Part shown: positions 8,926 to 18,256 of the stretch, piece after piece
Numbering within the stretch: the stretch's first letter is position 1
Layout of the letters: each line of letters starts with the position of its first letter
Assembly: GCF_000720635.1 (NCBI RefSeq)
Contig: NZ_JOCF01000050.1
Span: 15,522 to 79,521, forward strand
Direction of reading: 5' to 3'
Length of the DNA stretch: 64,000 nt
Origin: Streptomyces sp. NRRL WC-3742
GTDB taxonomy: Bacteria > Actinomycetota > Actinomycetes > Streptomycetales > Streptomycetaceae
The notes under the pieces: model-generated
Seen by the model: the letters and a program-made list of their open reading frames with translations, nothing else
What the model was told of the DNA's origin: nothing
Database searches by the model: none
Program-made: the position numbers and the translations under genes

Positions 8926-9807
8926 TCAGTGGGTGGTGCCTCGCCGGCGGCGGCGGAGGGCGAAGGCGCCGCCCGCGAACACCAGGGCCGCGCTCGAACC
9001 GGCGACGAGTACTGGCGTCGAGGACGAGGCGCTCTCCGTCTTCACTGACTGCGCCGCGATGCCGTAGCCGCTGGACATGCCGGTGGTGTCGTACTCCGAG
9101 CCGGGCAGTTTGTCGGCGTAGCGGGCCTTGACCAGTTTCTGGTAGTCGAGCAGCGGGACCGAGGTCTGGCCGTTGAGGCCCTGCCGTGCCTGGTCGTTGA
9201 GCGGCTCGACCGTGGTGAGCTTCAGCTGGTACCAGCCGCGGATCTGCGGCTCGGTGAACACCAGGGTGCCCGCCGTGGCCTTGCCGGCGTACGTGGCGTC
9301 GCTGTCGCCGTCGCGCACAGCGGCAAGGTGCCAGCCGCCCCCCTGGGTGGGGGCGAGCATGACGGTGGCGTTCCGCCCGTTGACCGGGGCGTTCAACGCG
9401 GCCACCAGGTAGCTCAGCTTGGCCACTTCGGAGGGGATCGGCAGGGCCGTCCCCGCGATGAAGCCGGCGGTGATCTCGTTCAGCGCCAGGGGGTCCTTGA
9501 CGGTGAACGCAGGAAGGCCCTCGCACGGGTCGGCCTTGTCAGGGATCGGCTGCGATGTCCCGGCCCCGTCGCCCTGTGGCACCGGGACGCTGAGGAAACG
9601 GCAGACCGCGTTGCGGACGTCGGCCGACTTCACCAGGTCGAGGGCGGCCTGGTAGTCCGGGATGTCCGCCGGAAGCCCCTTGGCCGGGGCCGCCTGAACC
9701 GGGCCGGCGACGGACAGCACCGCGGACGCGCCCAGCACCAGGACGGTGGCCAGGCGGGAGAAGCGGCGGTTGACCGCCTGCTCGCTGGAGGTTCTTGTTC
9801 CGTGCAT
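8926..9807 (-). CDS. Secreted, C-terminally membrane-anchored protein of unknown function
   Basis: 293 aa. A signal peptide (about 1-40) precedes a mature domain with two Cys residues (CRF and PCEG). The tail has a hydrophobic helix (VLVAGSSAALVFAGGAFAL) followed by RRRRRGTTH, a typical cell-surface anchor. There is no LPxTG or LAxTG motif before the helix. The middle part (about 60-240) matches no family I recognise. It lies 11 nt downstream of the papain-like peptidase gene in the same direction, so the two are probably an operon; it may be the peptidase's partner, inhibitor or anchor. Confidence 0.7.
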   Translation of the reverse strand: MHGTRTSSEQAVNRRFSRLATVLVLGASAVLSVAGPVQAAPAKGLPADIPDYQAALDLVKSADVRNAVCRFLSVPVPQGDGAGTSQPIPDKADPCEGLPAFTVKDPLALNEITAGFIAGTALPIPSEVAKLSYLVAALNAPVNGRNATVMLAPTQGGGWHLAAVRDGDSDATYAGKATAGTLVFTEPQIRGWYQLKLTTVEPLNDQARQGLNGQTSVPLLDYQKLVKARYADKLPGSEYDTTGMSSGYGIAAQSVKTESASSSTPVLVAGSSAALVFAGGAFALRRRRRGTTH

Positions 9808-9818
9808 TGCCGCCTGCC

Positions 9819-10382
9819 TCAACGGGAGATACCGATCCGGGAGTGGGTCCACTTGAACGAGCTGTTGCTGACGTAGTCGTTGTAGTTCCACCACGTGTAG
9901 GTGGCGGTGTCCGGCCACGGGTCGGCGACACCGATGGTGTTGTTCGAGGTGTCGAAGCCGTAGACCACGTTCATGTGGCCGCCGCCTGACGTCCAGCCGA
10001 TGCGGGCCGCGATCGGACGCGCCGCCTTGACGTCGGTGTAGACCTGGTTGAACGTGGCCGCGCTGTTCAGGCCCGAGCCAGGTTGGGTCATGCCGAGGCT
10101 GTTCCAGCCCCTGGCCATGTCGTCGAGCGTGGCGGGCTGGTTGTTGCAGCCGTAGTAGGGCTGGGCCCGGCTGCAGAAGTCCGTCTGCGTACTGCCGTAG
10201 CCCTGGAACTTGGCGATGGTCAGCCCGGAGGCGACCCAGCACCACTGGGATTTCTCCTGCTTGTACATGCTGATGGTGTCCTGGCCGGCCTCGGCGTGGG
10301 CCTGGCCTGCTGTGGCGGCGAGCATCGCCGAAACCGTCAGTGCGACAGCCGTCGCCGTGGTCGCGAATGTCGATCTGCCCAT
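9819..10382 (-). CDS. Secreted papain-like (C39-type) cysteine peptidase
   Basis: 187 aa from the ATG at 10382, chosen because a signal peptide follows directly (hydrophobic 8-24, cleavage near AHA-EA at 30). The catalytic Cys is in KSQWCWVAS (C48), the His in GGGHMNVVYG (H136) and the Asp in VADPW (D154), the usual C39/papain-like arrangement. Two further Cys (FC and YGC, 70 and 79) may form a disulfide. The mature protein is only the peptidase domain. A longer reading from 10592 adds a basic stretch with no signal and is unlikely. First gene of a two-gene unit with the anchored protein at 8926-9807. Confidence 0.8.
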   Translation of the reverse strand: MGRSTFATTATAVALTVSAMLAATAGQAHAEAGQDTISMYKQEKSQWCWVASGLTIAKFQGYGSTQTDFCSRAQPYYGCNNQPATLDDMARGWNSLGMTQPGSGLNSAATFNQVYTDVKAARPIAARIGWTSGGGHMNVVYGFDTSNNTIGVADPWPDTATYTWWNYNDYVSNSSFKWTHSRIGISR

Positions 10383-10893
10383 GGTTCTGCCTTCCCGCGC
10401 AAGTGCGATGTGTGCCGGGGGATCTGGCAGAGCTATGACAGCACGAGTTCGTATCGTCACGGATGGTAAGTGTAGGAACTTAACCTGGATGGGTGAAAGG
10501 GCAAGCGCTGAAGGCACGATCTGATCGTCAGCTGCGGGCCGCCCGCGACGTGCTTCGGCTGTCGGGGCTTCGGTGAACTCCACTCGGCTCACCGTTCAAC
10601 AGCCGGACCCAGTGCCGCCGCCTTGAGTCAGTGCAGGACCCGAACGGAGACTTCGGGCTCGCTGCGGATCGGTCCATTCTCATTGAGCAGGCCGTCCTGG
10701 ACTGCTGAACATGCAGAAGCCGCTGAGAGCGTCCCTGCGCGGGCGCCCCGCCCGACCCTGGGGGCGCATCCCGGATCGGCATCCACGGCCGGTCGGCGGT
10801 TCGGCCGCTGTTCAGCGGCGCGTGGCTCGGCGGATGATCTGCGAACAGACCCGGTACGTACGGTCAGGGCCCACACCACTTCCGGGAGCGAAC
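10383..10893. other. Divergent intergenic region
   Basis: 511 nt between the peptidase (leftward) and metallophosphoesterase (rightward) genes. I see no gene. A small hairpin (CCCGAA at 10639-10644, TTCGGG at 10652-10657) and a moderately AT-rich patch around 10430-10490 are the only visible structures; the latter is a likely place for the peptidase promoter. Confidence 0.5.
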
Positions 10894-12882
10894 ATGCACG
10901 ACATCCACGAGTCCGGGCAGGCGTGCGACTGCCCGCGCACGGCCGACCTCGACGGGGACGGACCGGCCGCGGCCGGTCGGCGCCGATTCCTGCGCGGCGC
11001 CGGTCTGTTGGGAGCCGGGGTCGGGACCGGAGGGCTGGGCCTGCTCGGCGCGACGCCGGCGTCGGCGGCCTCGGGGGACGCGTCGGAGAAGGCGGAGAAG
11101 GCGGAGAAGGCGAAGAAGGCCAAGGGTGGTGGGCGTTGGCAGCCCGACCCGGACGCCCGGCGGTTCACCGTCGCCGTCATGCCGGACACCCAGTACCTGT
11201 TCGACCAGGACCGGATCCACCCGGCCCCGCTGGAGGCATCGATCCGCTACGTGCTCGACGGCGGGGTCAACCGGGAGGACGGGACGGACGACAACATCGT
11301 CTTCCTGGCCCACCTCGGCGACGTCACCGAGAACGGACTGGCCGTCGAGTACGCCGCCGTCACCAAGGTGTTCGGCCTGCTGGACGACGCCGGCGCGGCC
11401 TACGGCGTGCTCGCCGGCAACCACGACGTCCGCTCCTCGACCGACGACCGGCGCGGCAGCACACCGTACCTGGAGACTTTCGGCAAGGAGCGCGCCGCCC
11501 GTACCTCCGGCTACCACAGCTCCAGCCCGGACGGCTACAACACCTGCCACATCTTCACCGCGGGCGGACGGCCGTGGATGCTGCTCTCGCTGGACTGGAG
11601 GCTCTCGGACGCCGGATTCGCCTGGGCCAACGCGGTGATCGCCGCCAACCCGAAGGTCCCGGTGATCCTCACCACCCACGAGCTGGCGTACGCCGACGAC
11701 GGCGGCCGGGCCGAGCTGTCCGACTACGGCAAGCGGCTCTGGGAGCGGCTGATCAGCGGCAACGACCAGATCTTCCTGACCGTCAACGGGCACTACTGGC
11801 CGCCCGGGCGGACGGTGCTGCGGAACAAGGCGGGCCACGACGTCCACGTCCACATCACCAACTACCAGGACCGCTACTACGGCGGCGCCGCGATGATCCG
11901 GACCTACCGCTTCGACCTCGACCGGAACACGGTCGACGTGTCGACCTTCTCGCCGTGGATCCAGGAGATCGCGGCCGAGGAGCGCAACACCCTGGCCGCG
12001 CAGGAGGTCGAGCTGACCTCGGACGTGGACCGCTTCTCGCTCGCGATCGACTTCGACCGCCGCTTCGCCGGCTTCGCGCCCGTTCCTCAGCGGCCGGCCC
12101 GCCGGGCGGCCGAGTTGCTGGTCCGGGACACCGCGGCGTACTGGCGCTTCGACGGCGGCGGTGCCGACGGCACGGCGGTCTCCCCGCAGCAGGCCGTCAA
12201 GGACCTGACGGGGCAGGGCAACGACCTCGTCTGGCAGAGCGCCCCGGGCACCCCGGACGGCGCGCTCACCTGGTCCGCCGACCACCACCCGGACCAGCCG
12301 GGCCACGGCAGCCTGCTCTTCAAGGGCACCCGCTCGCCGGTCCACGGCAGCTACCTGCAGACCGTGCCCACCGCGCCGATCAACCGGGAGACCTTCGAGC
12401 GCGGGTTCACCGTCGAAGCCTTCTGCAAGCTGCCCGCCGACTGGGACTCGGCGCAGAGCCGCTGGTCCGCGCTGCTCAGCCGGTGGGGGACGGCGAGCGA
12501 GGCGGGCCGGAGCGGCCCGGGAACGGACCCGGACGAGCCCGTCCTCACGCTCAGCGTCAGCGAGGCGCCCGCCCTGCAGTGGTGCGTCTACCCGGTCAAC
12601 CAGACCGGGCCGTCGACCTGCTGGGGCCACCAGTTGCCGCTGGACCGGTGGTGGCACGTGGCGGTGGTCAACGACGGGCAGCTCAGCCGGATGTACGTCG
12701 ACGGCTGCGAGGTGGCCCGCAACCCGGCGACCCCGGCCGTGGGGCTGGTGACGCTGGGGCGGCCGTGGATGCTGGGCGGCTACTCCTACGCGGGCGTGCT
12801 GGACAAGGTGTTCCACGGGTACGTCGGCGACGTCCGGATCGTGAAGCGGGCGCTCCGGGTCGGCGAGTTCATGACCGCCTGA
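10894..12882 (+). CDS. Tat-secreted metallophosphoesterase with LamG-like C-terminal domain
   Basis: 662 aa. The ATG at 10894 has a GGGAGCGA Shine-Dalgarno; a longer frame upstream is not needed. A twin-arginine signal (RRRFLRG, 29-35) is followed by an Ala/Lys-rich linker with a KAEKAEKA repeat. The calcineurin-like domain shows MPDTQ, HLGDVTEN, LAGNHD and a final metal-binding His pair (NGHYW, DVHVHITN). After about residue 400 comes a concanavalin/LamG-like domain ending with WWHVAVVNDG and YVDGCEV. The family cleaves phosphate esters outside the membrane. A strong hairpin follows the stop. Confidence 0.85.
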   Translation: MHDIHESGQACDCPRTADLDGDGPAAAGRRRFLRGAGLLGAGVGTGGLGLLGATPASAASGDASEKAEKAEKAKKAKGGGRWQPDPDARRFTVAVMPDTQYLFDQDRIHPAPLEASIRYVLDGGVNREDGTDDNIVFLAHLGDVTENGLAVEYAAVTKVFGLLDDAGAAYGVLAGNHDVRSSTDDRRGSTPYLETFGKERAARTSGYHSSSPDGYNTCHIFTAGGRPWMLLSLDWRLSDAGFAWANAVIAANPKVPVILTTHELAYADDGGRAELSDYGKRLWERLISGNDQIFLTVNGHYWPPGRTVLRNKAGHDVHVHITNYQDRYYGGAAMIRTYRFDLDRNTVDVSTFSPWIQEIAAEERNTLAAQEVELTSDVDRFSLAIDFDRRFAGFAPVPQRPARRAAELLVRDTAAYWRFDGGGADGTAVSPQQAVKDLTGQGNDLVWQSAPGTPDGALTWSADHHPDQPGHGSLLFKGTRSPVHGSYLQTVPTAPINRETFERGFTVEAFCKLPADWDSAQSRWSALLSRWGTASEAGRSGPGTDPDEPVLTLSVSEAPALQWCVYPVNQTGPSTCWGHQLPLDRWWHVAVVNDGQLSRMYVDGCEVARNPATPAVGLVTLGRPWMLGGYSYAGVLDKVFHGYVGDVRIVKRALRVGEFMTA

Positions 12883-12942
12883 CCGCCTGACCGCCCCACC
12901 GTCCGACCGCTCAACCCCGTCCGCATCGGGTACGCGGACATC

Positions 12943-12972
12943 GCCGGGTCCTCCTCGGGAGGAGGACCCGGC
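12943..12972 (+). terminator. Hairpin terminator after the metallophosphoesterase
   Basis: GCCGGGTCCTCC (12943-12954) pairs perfectly with GGAGGACCCGGC (12961-12972) around a 6-nt loop, 60 nt past the stop. Confidence 0.8.
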
Positions 12973-13105
12973 AGTGTCGCGCCTCGCTCCTGGCGGCGCA
13001 CCTCCGTGCCGAGGCACCGCGACGGGAACACCAGGCGCGGCGGCCGCGCTTGCGACGGGCGAGGAACACCACGCTGCCGCCGACCGCGAGCGCGGCCACG
13101 GCGGG

Positions 13106-14101
13106 TCATGGGGTGGGGTTCAGGGAGTCGAGCCAGCCGATCAGGAGCTGGTTGACCTCGTCGGGGCGTTCCTGCTGGAGCCAGTGGCCGCAGCCGTCGA
13201 GGATGTGGGAGGAGACCAGGCCGGGGAGTGTCGTCGGGTAGGCGTCGATCGCGTCGGCCATCCAGGTCGTGGAGGCGTCCAGGCCGCCGCCGATGAACAG
13301 GGACGGCTGTTTGACGGGGGCACCGCTGTACGGGGCGAGGTCCTCCCAGTCGCGGTCCATGCTGCGGTAGCGGTTGAGTGCCCCGGTCATGCCGGTGCGC
13401 TCGAACTCTCCGGCGTACACGTCGAGGTCGCCCTCGGTCAGCCAGGAGGGCAGCCGACCGGCGGGGAAGCGGTCGCGCAACTGCCCGCCGGCGCGGTTCA
13501 CGAAGTGCGGGTCGGGCTCGGCCCGCGTGGGCATGGTGTCGGCGGACAGGGCCGCGTAGAAGCCGGCGAGCCAGCCCCGGACGTCGGGCTCGATCTCCGC
13601 CTCGGCGCGGCCGGGCTCCTGGAAGTACGAGACGTAGAACTCCTGGTCGCCGCCCATGTGCGCGAAGACGTCGGTGGGGCGGGGCCCGCCGGGCGGGGCG
13701 TAGGGGACGCTCAGCAGCCCGACGGCGCGGAAGACCTCGGGGTGGAGCAGCGCGGAGGTCGCCGCGATGTTCGCACCCCAGTCGTGCCCGACGATCACCG
13801 CCGTCTCCTCGCCCAGGGCACGTACGAGTGCGAGGTTGTCCTCCACCAGGGCGAGCATCCGGTACCCGTCCGTCGCGGTCGGCTTGGAGGATCGGCCGTA
13901 GCCGCGCACGTCGAGGGCGACGGCGCGGTACCCCGCCGCGGCGAGTGCCGGGAGCTGGTGGCGCCAGGAGTACCAGGACTCGGGGAAGCCGTGGACGAGC
14001 ACGACCAGCGGCCCGGTGCCCTGCTCGACGAGGTGCAGCCGCCCGGCGGGTGCCTCGATGGTGCGGTGGCGCAGGTCAGTTGACGGTGTGGGCAGGTGCA
14101 T
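13106..14101 (-). CDS. Epoxide hydrolase-type alpha/beta hydrolase
   Basis: 331 aa. The oxyanion-hole motif HGFPESW (37-43) and the nucleophile motif GHDWG with D107 mark the epoxide hydrolase / haloalkane dehalogenase branch, in which Asp forms an ester with the substrate. A cap domain with Trp and Tyr residues lies at about 140-240, and the catalytic His is in DGCGHWLQQE (H306). It is cytoplasmic, with no signal. The ATG at 14101 is followed at once by the conserved start. It is a lone gene; the natural epoxide is unknown. Confidence 0.85.
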   Translation of the reverse strand: MHLPTPSTDLRHRTIEAPAGRLHLVEQGTGPLVVLVHGFPESWYSWRHQLPALAAAGYRAVALDVRGYGRSSKPTATDGYRMLALVEDNLALVRALGEETAVIVGHDWGANIAATSALLHPEVFRAVGLLSVPYAPPGGPRPTDVFAHMGGDQEFYVSYFQEPGRAEAEIEPDVRGWLAGFYAALSADTMPTRAEPDPHFVNRAGGQLRDRFPAGRLPSWLTEGDLDVYAGEFERTGMTGALNRYRSMDRDWEDLAPYSGAPVKQPSLFIGGGLDASTTWMADAIDAYPTTLPGLVSSHILDGCGHWLQQERPDEVNQLLIGWLDSLNPTP

Positions 14102-14292
14102 GGCTTCTCCTCGGGATCGCTGGGGCCGCGTCTACGCACCGATCATGCGGTGCGACGTGAGGGAGGGGCGACCTGCCTTGCCGTTCTGGCAAACTCGCAG
14201 GCCAGGGCGGTGGGCGCGGAGCCAATGGAAGGAGCGGCGACGATGGCGGATGGCGGCGCAGGCGACCCTGCCGCTACCGGACACGGGTGACG

Positions 14293-14322
14293 TCCGTGAA
14301 TCGTAAGGCCGTGGTTCACGGA
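14293..14322. promoter_or_regulatory. Inverted repeat upstream of mtnP
   Basis: TCCGTGAA (14293-14300) and TTCACGGA (14315-14322) form a perfect 8-bp inverted repeat with a 14-nt spacer, 60 nt before the mtnP start. It could be an operator or part of the 5' leader. Confidence 0.5.
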
Positions 14323-14381
14323 GTGCGCCGCGGTCGACTCCTACAGTGGCCGGGACGTTCTTCCTCTGAGAGGCGGTAGAG

Positions 14382-15227
14382 ATGACGGTGCATCAGGAAG
14401 AGCCGCGGGCCGAGGTGGGTGTGATCGGCGGTTCGGGGCTGTACGCGCTGCTGGACGAGGTGCGCGAGGTGCGGGTCGAGACGCCGTACGGGCCGCCGAG
14501 CGACGCCCTGTTCGTGGGTGAGGTGGCGGGGCGGCGGGTGGCGTTCGTGCCCCGGCACGGGCGCGGCCACAAGCTGCCGCCGCACCGGATCAACTACCGC
14601 GCGAACCTGTGGGCGCTGCGGTCGCTGGGGGTGCGGCAGGTGCTCGCGCCGTGTGCGGTGGGCGGGTTGCGGCCGGAGTACGGGCCGGGGACGCTGCTGG
14701 TGCCGGACCAGTTCGTGGACCGGACCTCGGGGCGGGTGCAGACCTTCTTCGACGGGCTGCCGCTGCCGGACAGTTCGGTGCCCGAGGTGGTGCACGTGTC
14801 GATGGCCGACCCGTACTGCCCCGTCGGCCGGCGGGCCGCGCTGGAGGCGGCGCGCGGGGAAGCCTGGGAGCCGGTGGACGGCGGGACGCTGGTGGTCATC
14901 GAGGGGCCGCGCTTCTCCACCCGGGCCGAGTCGCGCTGGTTCACCGCCAACGGCTGGTCGGTGGTCGGCATGACCGGGCACCCCGAGGCGGTGCTGGCGC
15001 GCGAACTCGGGCTCTGCTACACCTCGGTGGCAGTCGTGACCGACCACGACGCCGGTGTGGAGGCCGGCGAGGGTGTCACCCAGGCCGAGGTGCTCGAGGT
15101 CTTCGCGGGGAGCGTCGACCGGCTCCGCACGGTGCTGTTCAAGGCGATTGGGATGCTGCCCGTCGACCGCGCGTGCGTCTGCTCGCACGCCCTGGACGGC
15201 CTCACGACCGGCCTTCCCGGCGACTGA
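14382..15227 (+). CDS. mtnP: S-methyl-5'-thioadenosine phosphorylase
   Basis: 281 aa. MtnP cleaves methylthioadenosine with phosphate to adenine and 5-methylthioribose-1-phosphate, in the methionine and polyamine salvage pathway. Visible motifs are GVIGGSGLY, FVPRHGRGH, PPHRINYRANLWAL, VIEGPRFSTRAES, and VVGMTGHPEAVLARELGLCY then VVTDHDAG. Length fits the family. The stop lies 3 nt before the GTG of the membrane glycosyltransferase, so the two are co-translated. No other methionine-salvage gene is adjacent. Confidence 0.92.
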   Translation: MTVHQEEPRAEVGVIGGSGLYALLDEVREVRVETPYGPPSDALFVGEVAGRRVAFVPRHGRGHKLPPHRINYRANLWALRSLGVRQVLAPCAVGGLRPEYGPGTLLVPDQFVDRTSGRVQTFFDGLPLPDSSVPEVVHVSMADPYCPVGRRAALEAARGEAWEPVDGGTLVVIEGPRFSTRAESRWFTANGWSVVGMTGHPEAVLARELGLCYTSVAVVTDHDAGVEAGEGVTQAEVLEVFAGSVDRLRTVLFKAIGMLPVDRACVCSHALDGLTTGLPGD

Positions 15228-15230
15228 CCC

Positions 15231-16598
15231 GTGCTCACCCGTACTTCCCTGACCTGCGCCCTCGCCGTCGCCGCCCTCGCGGTGGCCCTGGCCCTGACCG
15301 TGACCGGCGGCGGGACGCTCGCCGACCGGTCGCCGCTCTACGGCTGGTACGCACTCGACGCCGTGCTCTTCGTCCTCGCGCTGCTCCTGCTGCGGAAGGT
15401 GAGCCGTCGTCACGTGGTGCCGCTGGTGCTGACCGGGAGCGTCCTGGTCGCCGCGGCCGGGCTGCTGGCGCCTCCGCGTACCAGCGACGACGCCTACCGG
15501 TACGTGTGGGACGGGCGGGTCCAGGCGGCGGGCATCTCCCCGTACGCGTACACCCCGGACGACCCGGCGCTGGTCCGGCTGCGTGACGGCGGCCTGTTCC
15601 CGGTGGGGGACGGCTGTGCGGCCTGGGACGAGCGGCGGACGGCGGCCGGGGACTGCACCCGCATCAACCGGCCCGCCGTGCACACCGTCTACCCGCCGGT
15701 CGCGGAGGCGTGGTTCCTCGCCGCGCACCCCTTCGGCGGCGGGGTGCGCGGTGCGCAGGCCGCCGGTGCGCTGCTGGCGGTCGCCACCACCGGCGTGCTG
15801 CTGGTGGTCGGGCGGGGCAGCCGGCGGGCGGCGCTGTGGGGGTGGTGTCCGGGCGTGACGGTGTGGGCGGTCAACGACGCGCACGTGGACACCCTCGGCG
15901 CGCTGCTCATGGTGGCCGGGTTGGGCTGTGCGGCCCGCCGCCGGGCCGGTGCCGGGGGCGCCCTGCTCGGGGCGGCGGCCGCGACCAAGCTGCTGCCGGC
16001 GCTCGCCCTGCCCGGTGCGCTGTCCGGGCTGCTGGCCCGGCGGCCGACGAGGAGTGACCTGCTGGTGCCGGCGGCGGCCCTCGGGACGTTCGTGCTGGCC
16101 TACCTGCCGTACGTCGCCGTCTCCGGTGTCGGCGTCCTGGGCTACCTGCCCGGGTACCTGCGGGAGGAGGGGTACGCGCAGGGGCACCTCGACCGGTTCG
16201 GGTTGCTGCGGGTGGTGGTGCCGGACCGGTGGGCCGCCTGGGCGGCCGTCCTGGCGCTGGGCGCCGTGGTGCTGTGGGTGCTGCGACGCGGTGACCCCGA
16301 CCGTCCGTGGCGGGGCGCGCTCCTGGTGACGGGGACCGCCCTGCTGCTCGTCGCGCCGAGCTACCCCTGGTACGGACTGCTGGTGGTGGCCCTGGTGGCG
16401 CTCGACGGGCGGTGGGAGTGGCTGGCGGTCCCGGCCGCCGGACAGGTGCTCTACCTGGTGGGCGGGCCGCAGGCGCAGCGCACCGCCTACGCGCTCGCGC
16501 TCGCCTGCGTCCTGGCGGTGCCGGTGCTGCGCAGGCTCGTGAGCGCCGCGCCGGTCCGCGCGGGGCGCGGCGCGGCGCCGGAGATGACGAAACCCTGA
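15231..16598 (+). CDS. GT87-type (DUF2029) polyprenol-phosphate-dependent glycosyltransferase
   Basis: 455 aa, GTG start 3 nt after mtnP. Ten or more membrane helices. The first external loop carries TSDDAYRYVWDGRVQAAG with the Asp pair (DD) typical of GT-C enzymes, then INRPAVHTVYPPVAEAWF. These are hallmarks of the mannosyltransferase family related to MptA/MptB and PimE. Such enzymes transfer mannose from polyprenyl-phosphate on the outer face of the membrane to lipids or glycans. The acceptor is unknown. Confidence 0.82.
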   Translation: MLTRTSLTCALAVAALAVALALTVTGGGTLADRSPLYGWYALDAVLFVLALLLLRKVSRRHVVPLVLTGSVLVAAAGLLAPPRTSDDAYRYVWDGRVQAAGISPYAYTPDDPALVRLRDGGLFPVGDGCAAWDERRTAAGDCTRINRPAVHTVYPPVAEAWFLAAHPFGGGVRGAQAAGALLAVATTGVLLVVGRGSRRAALWGWCPGVTVWAVNDAHVDTLGALLMVAGLGCAARRRAGAGGALLGAAAATKLLPALALPGALSGLLARRPTRSDLLVPAAALGTFVLAYLPYVAVSGVGVLGYLPGYLREEGYAQGHLDRFGLLRVVVPDRWAAWAAVLALGAVVLWVLRRGDPDRPWRGALLVTGTALLLVAPSYPWYGLLVVALVALDGRWEWLAVPAAGQVLYLVGGPQAQRTAYALALACVLAVPVLRRLVSAAPVRAGRGAAPEMTKP

Positions 16599-16652
16599 CG
16601 GATCCACGCCGTCACTGGCCGAGCCCCGGGCCGACCTGGTCGAATCGGGGCC

Positions 16653-17366
16653 GTGGACAGAAAAGCGGAACACCCCGACGGCACCCCGGTGGGTCGGCGG
16701 GTCGTGCTGGGGCTGCTCGGGCTGGGCGCCCTGGGCGTCGCGGCAGGCCCGTACCTGCAGCGCGCCGAATCGGCGCTGGCGGAGAAGGACCCGATCGGGA
16801 TCAGCGGCCTGCTGCCGGGCAACAACGGCTTCCGGTACTACTCGGTGGTGACCTCCGTCCCCGAGCGGACCGCGGCCGACTACACCCTCACCGTGGACGG
16901 ACTGGTGGAGCGCCCCTCCAGCCACCGGCTGGCCGACCTGCAGGCGATGCCGCAGCGGCGGCTCGTCAAGGACGTCCAGTGCGTCACCGGCTGGCGGGTG
17001 CCGAACACGCCGTTCGAGGGGGTGCCGCTGGCGCACCTGCTGGACGCCGCCGGGGTCAAGCCGGGAGCCAAGGCGGTGCGCTTCAACTGCTTCGACGGCG
17101 AGTACACCGAGAGCCTCACCATGGAGCAGGCGCGCCGGGACGACGTGCTGATCGCCCTGCGCATGCGGGACGAGCCGATCGGCCACAACCACGGCGGGCC
17201 GGTGCGGCTGTACGTCGCGCCGATGTACTTCTACAAGTCCGCGAAGTGGCTCTCGGGCATCACCGTCACCGGCTCCGTCGAGCCGGGCTACTGGGAGCAG
17301 AACGGCTACGACGTCGACGCCTGGGTCGGCCGCTCGAACGGGAGGTCCGATGCGCCGACGAGCTGA
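16653..17366 (+). CDS. Molybdopterin-dependent oxidoreductase (sulfite-oxidase fold)
   Basis: 237 aa from a GTG start. An N-terminal hydrophobic export segment (14-32, after GRR) precedes the domain. The Mo-ligating Cys is in VKDVQCVTGWRV (C110); FNCFDGEYTESL and HGGPVRLYVAPMYFYKSAKW follow, as in YedY/MsrP-type proteins. It overlaps the next gene, a cytochrome b protein, by 17 nt, so electrons probably pass between membrane heme and the Mo site. A related but fused pair is at 26862-28301. The substrate is unknown; methionine-sulfoxide repair is one option. Confidence 0.85.
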   Translation: MDRKAEHPDGTPVGRRVVLGLLGLGALGVAAGPYLQRAESALAEKDPIGISGLLPGNNGFRYYSVVTSVPERTAADYTLTVDGLVERPSSHRLADLQAMPQRRLVKDVQCVTGWRVPNTPFEGVPLAHLLDAAGVKPGAKAVRFNCFDGEYTESLTMEQARRDDVLIALRMRDEPIGHNHGGPVRLYVAPMYFYKSAKWLSGITVTGSVEPGYWEQNGYDVDAWVGRSNGRSDAPTS

Positions 17367-17961
17367 ACTGATCGTCCGCTTCACCCGCGCCGAGCGCTGG
17401 GTGCACCGGACGACCGCCGCGCTGATGGGCGTCTGCCTGGCCACGGCCGCGTGCCTGTACCTGGCGCCGCTCGCCGAACTGGTCGGCAACCGGCCGGTGG
17501 TGGTCACCGTGCACGTGTGGTGCGGCCTGGCGCTGCCGGTGCCGCTGCTGCTCGGACTCGCCTCCCGCGCGGTGCGGGCGGACGTCACCAGGCTGAGCCG
17601 CTTCACCCCGGCGGACCGGCAGTGGCTGCGGGCCGTGCGCACCCGGGGCGCGGACCGGCCGGCGGGCAAGTTCAACGCCGGTCAGAAGCTGTACGCGCAG
17701 TGGACGCTCGGGTCGATGCTGGTGATCGTCGGCACCGGGCTGATCATGTGGCTCACCCACCTCGCCCCGGCGGCCTGGCGCACCGGCGCGACCTTCGTCC
17801 ACGACTGGCTGGCCGCCGCGATCGGCGTCGTCGTCGCCGGGCACATCCGGATGGCCTGGCGGGATCCGGAAGCGCGGCTCGGGATGCGCACCGGCCTGGT
17901 CGAAGGGCACTGGGCCGAGCGCGAACACCCGCAGTGGCAGGCCACGGACGCGGAGCGGTAG
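17350..17961 (+). CDS. Cytochrome b-type membrane subunit partnering the Mo oxidoreductase
   Basis: 203 aa with four membrane helices (about 20-40, 55-75, 117-137, 149-168). Conserved His residues lie in ERWVHRTTA, VHVWCG, FVHDW and AGHIRMAW, the pattern of two-heme cytochrome b561 / formate dehydrogenase gamma proteins. It begins inside the 3' end of the oxidoreductase gene. It should anchor and supply electrons to that enzyme at the membrane. A 50-nt Ala-free tail ends the unit; no clear terminator was seen. Confidence 0.82.
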   Translation: MRRRAELIVRFTRAERWVHRTTAALMGVCLATAACLYLAPLAELVGNRPVVVTVHVWCGLALPVPLLLGLASRAVRADVTRLSRFTPADRQWLRAVRTRGADRPAGKFNAGQKLYAQWTLGSMLVIVGTGLIMWLTHLAPAAWRTGATFVHDWLAAAIGVVVAGHIRMAWRDPEARLGMRTGLVEGHWAEREHPQWQATDAER

Positions 17962-18090
17962 GTGTTCTGACCCGTGAGGTCGATACGCCCAAGTGGGGGA
18001 GGCGGACCGCCGAGCGTTTCGCTGACCGGCGGCCGGGTGTCGTCATCTCGTGACCGCCTTCGATCAGAGTCAAGGGAATGAGATCGAATA

Positions 18091-18102
18091 ATCGATATCG
18101 AT
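18091..18102. promoter_or_regulatory. 12-bp perfect palindrome in AT-richer leader
   Basis: ATCGATATCGAT lies in the 295-nt, relatively AT-rich gap before the DUF2264 pseudogene. The same stretch holds TTGACG near 18195. It may be the old promoter/operator of that gene. Confidence 0.35.
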
Positions 18103-18256
18103 CCAGTGGTGCGGCCTTAAAGGATGACCAAATCGGACAAACTGGCCGAAGAAGGGTGGATCAAGCGAGATGATAGATCATTCACTCTGATTGTCTTGAC
18201 GTTTGATCTGGTCATCCCTAGATTCGATCCGCCGTTCTGACCAAGGAGCGTCGGCC

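Noticed and set aside
16625..16650. GGTCGAATC similar to a tRNA T-loop
   Set aside because: No acceptor or anticodon stems around it; part of a GC hairpin before the Mo gene.
14316..17675. Very long minus-strand open frame (over 1,100 codons)
   Set aside because: It is antisense to mtnP, GT87 and the Mo oxidoreductase, and is only His/Arg/Pro/Gly-rich noise, as expected opposite high-GC genes.
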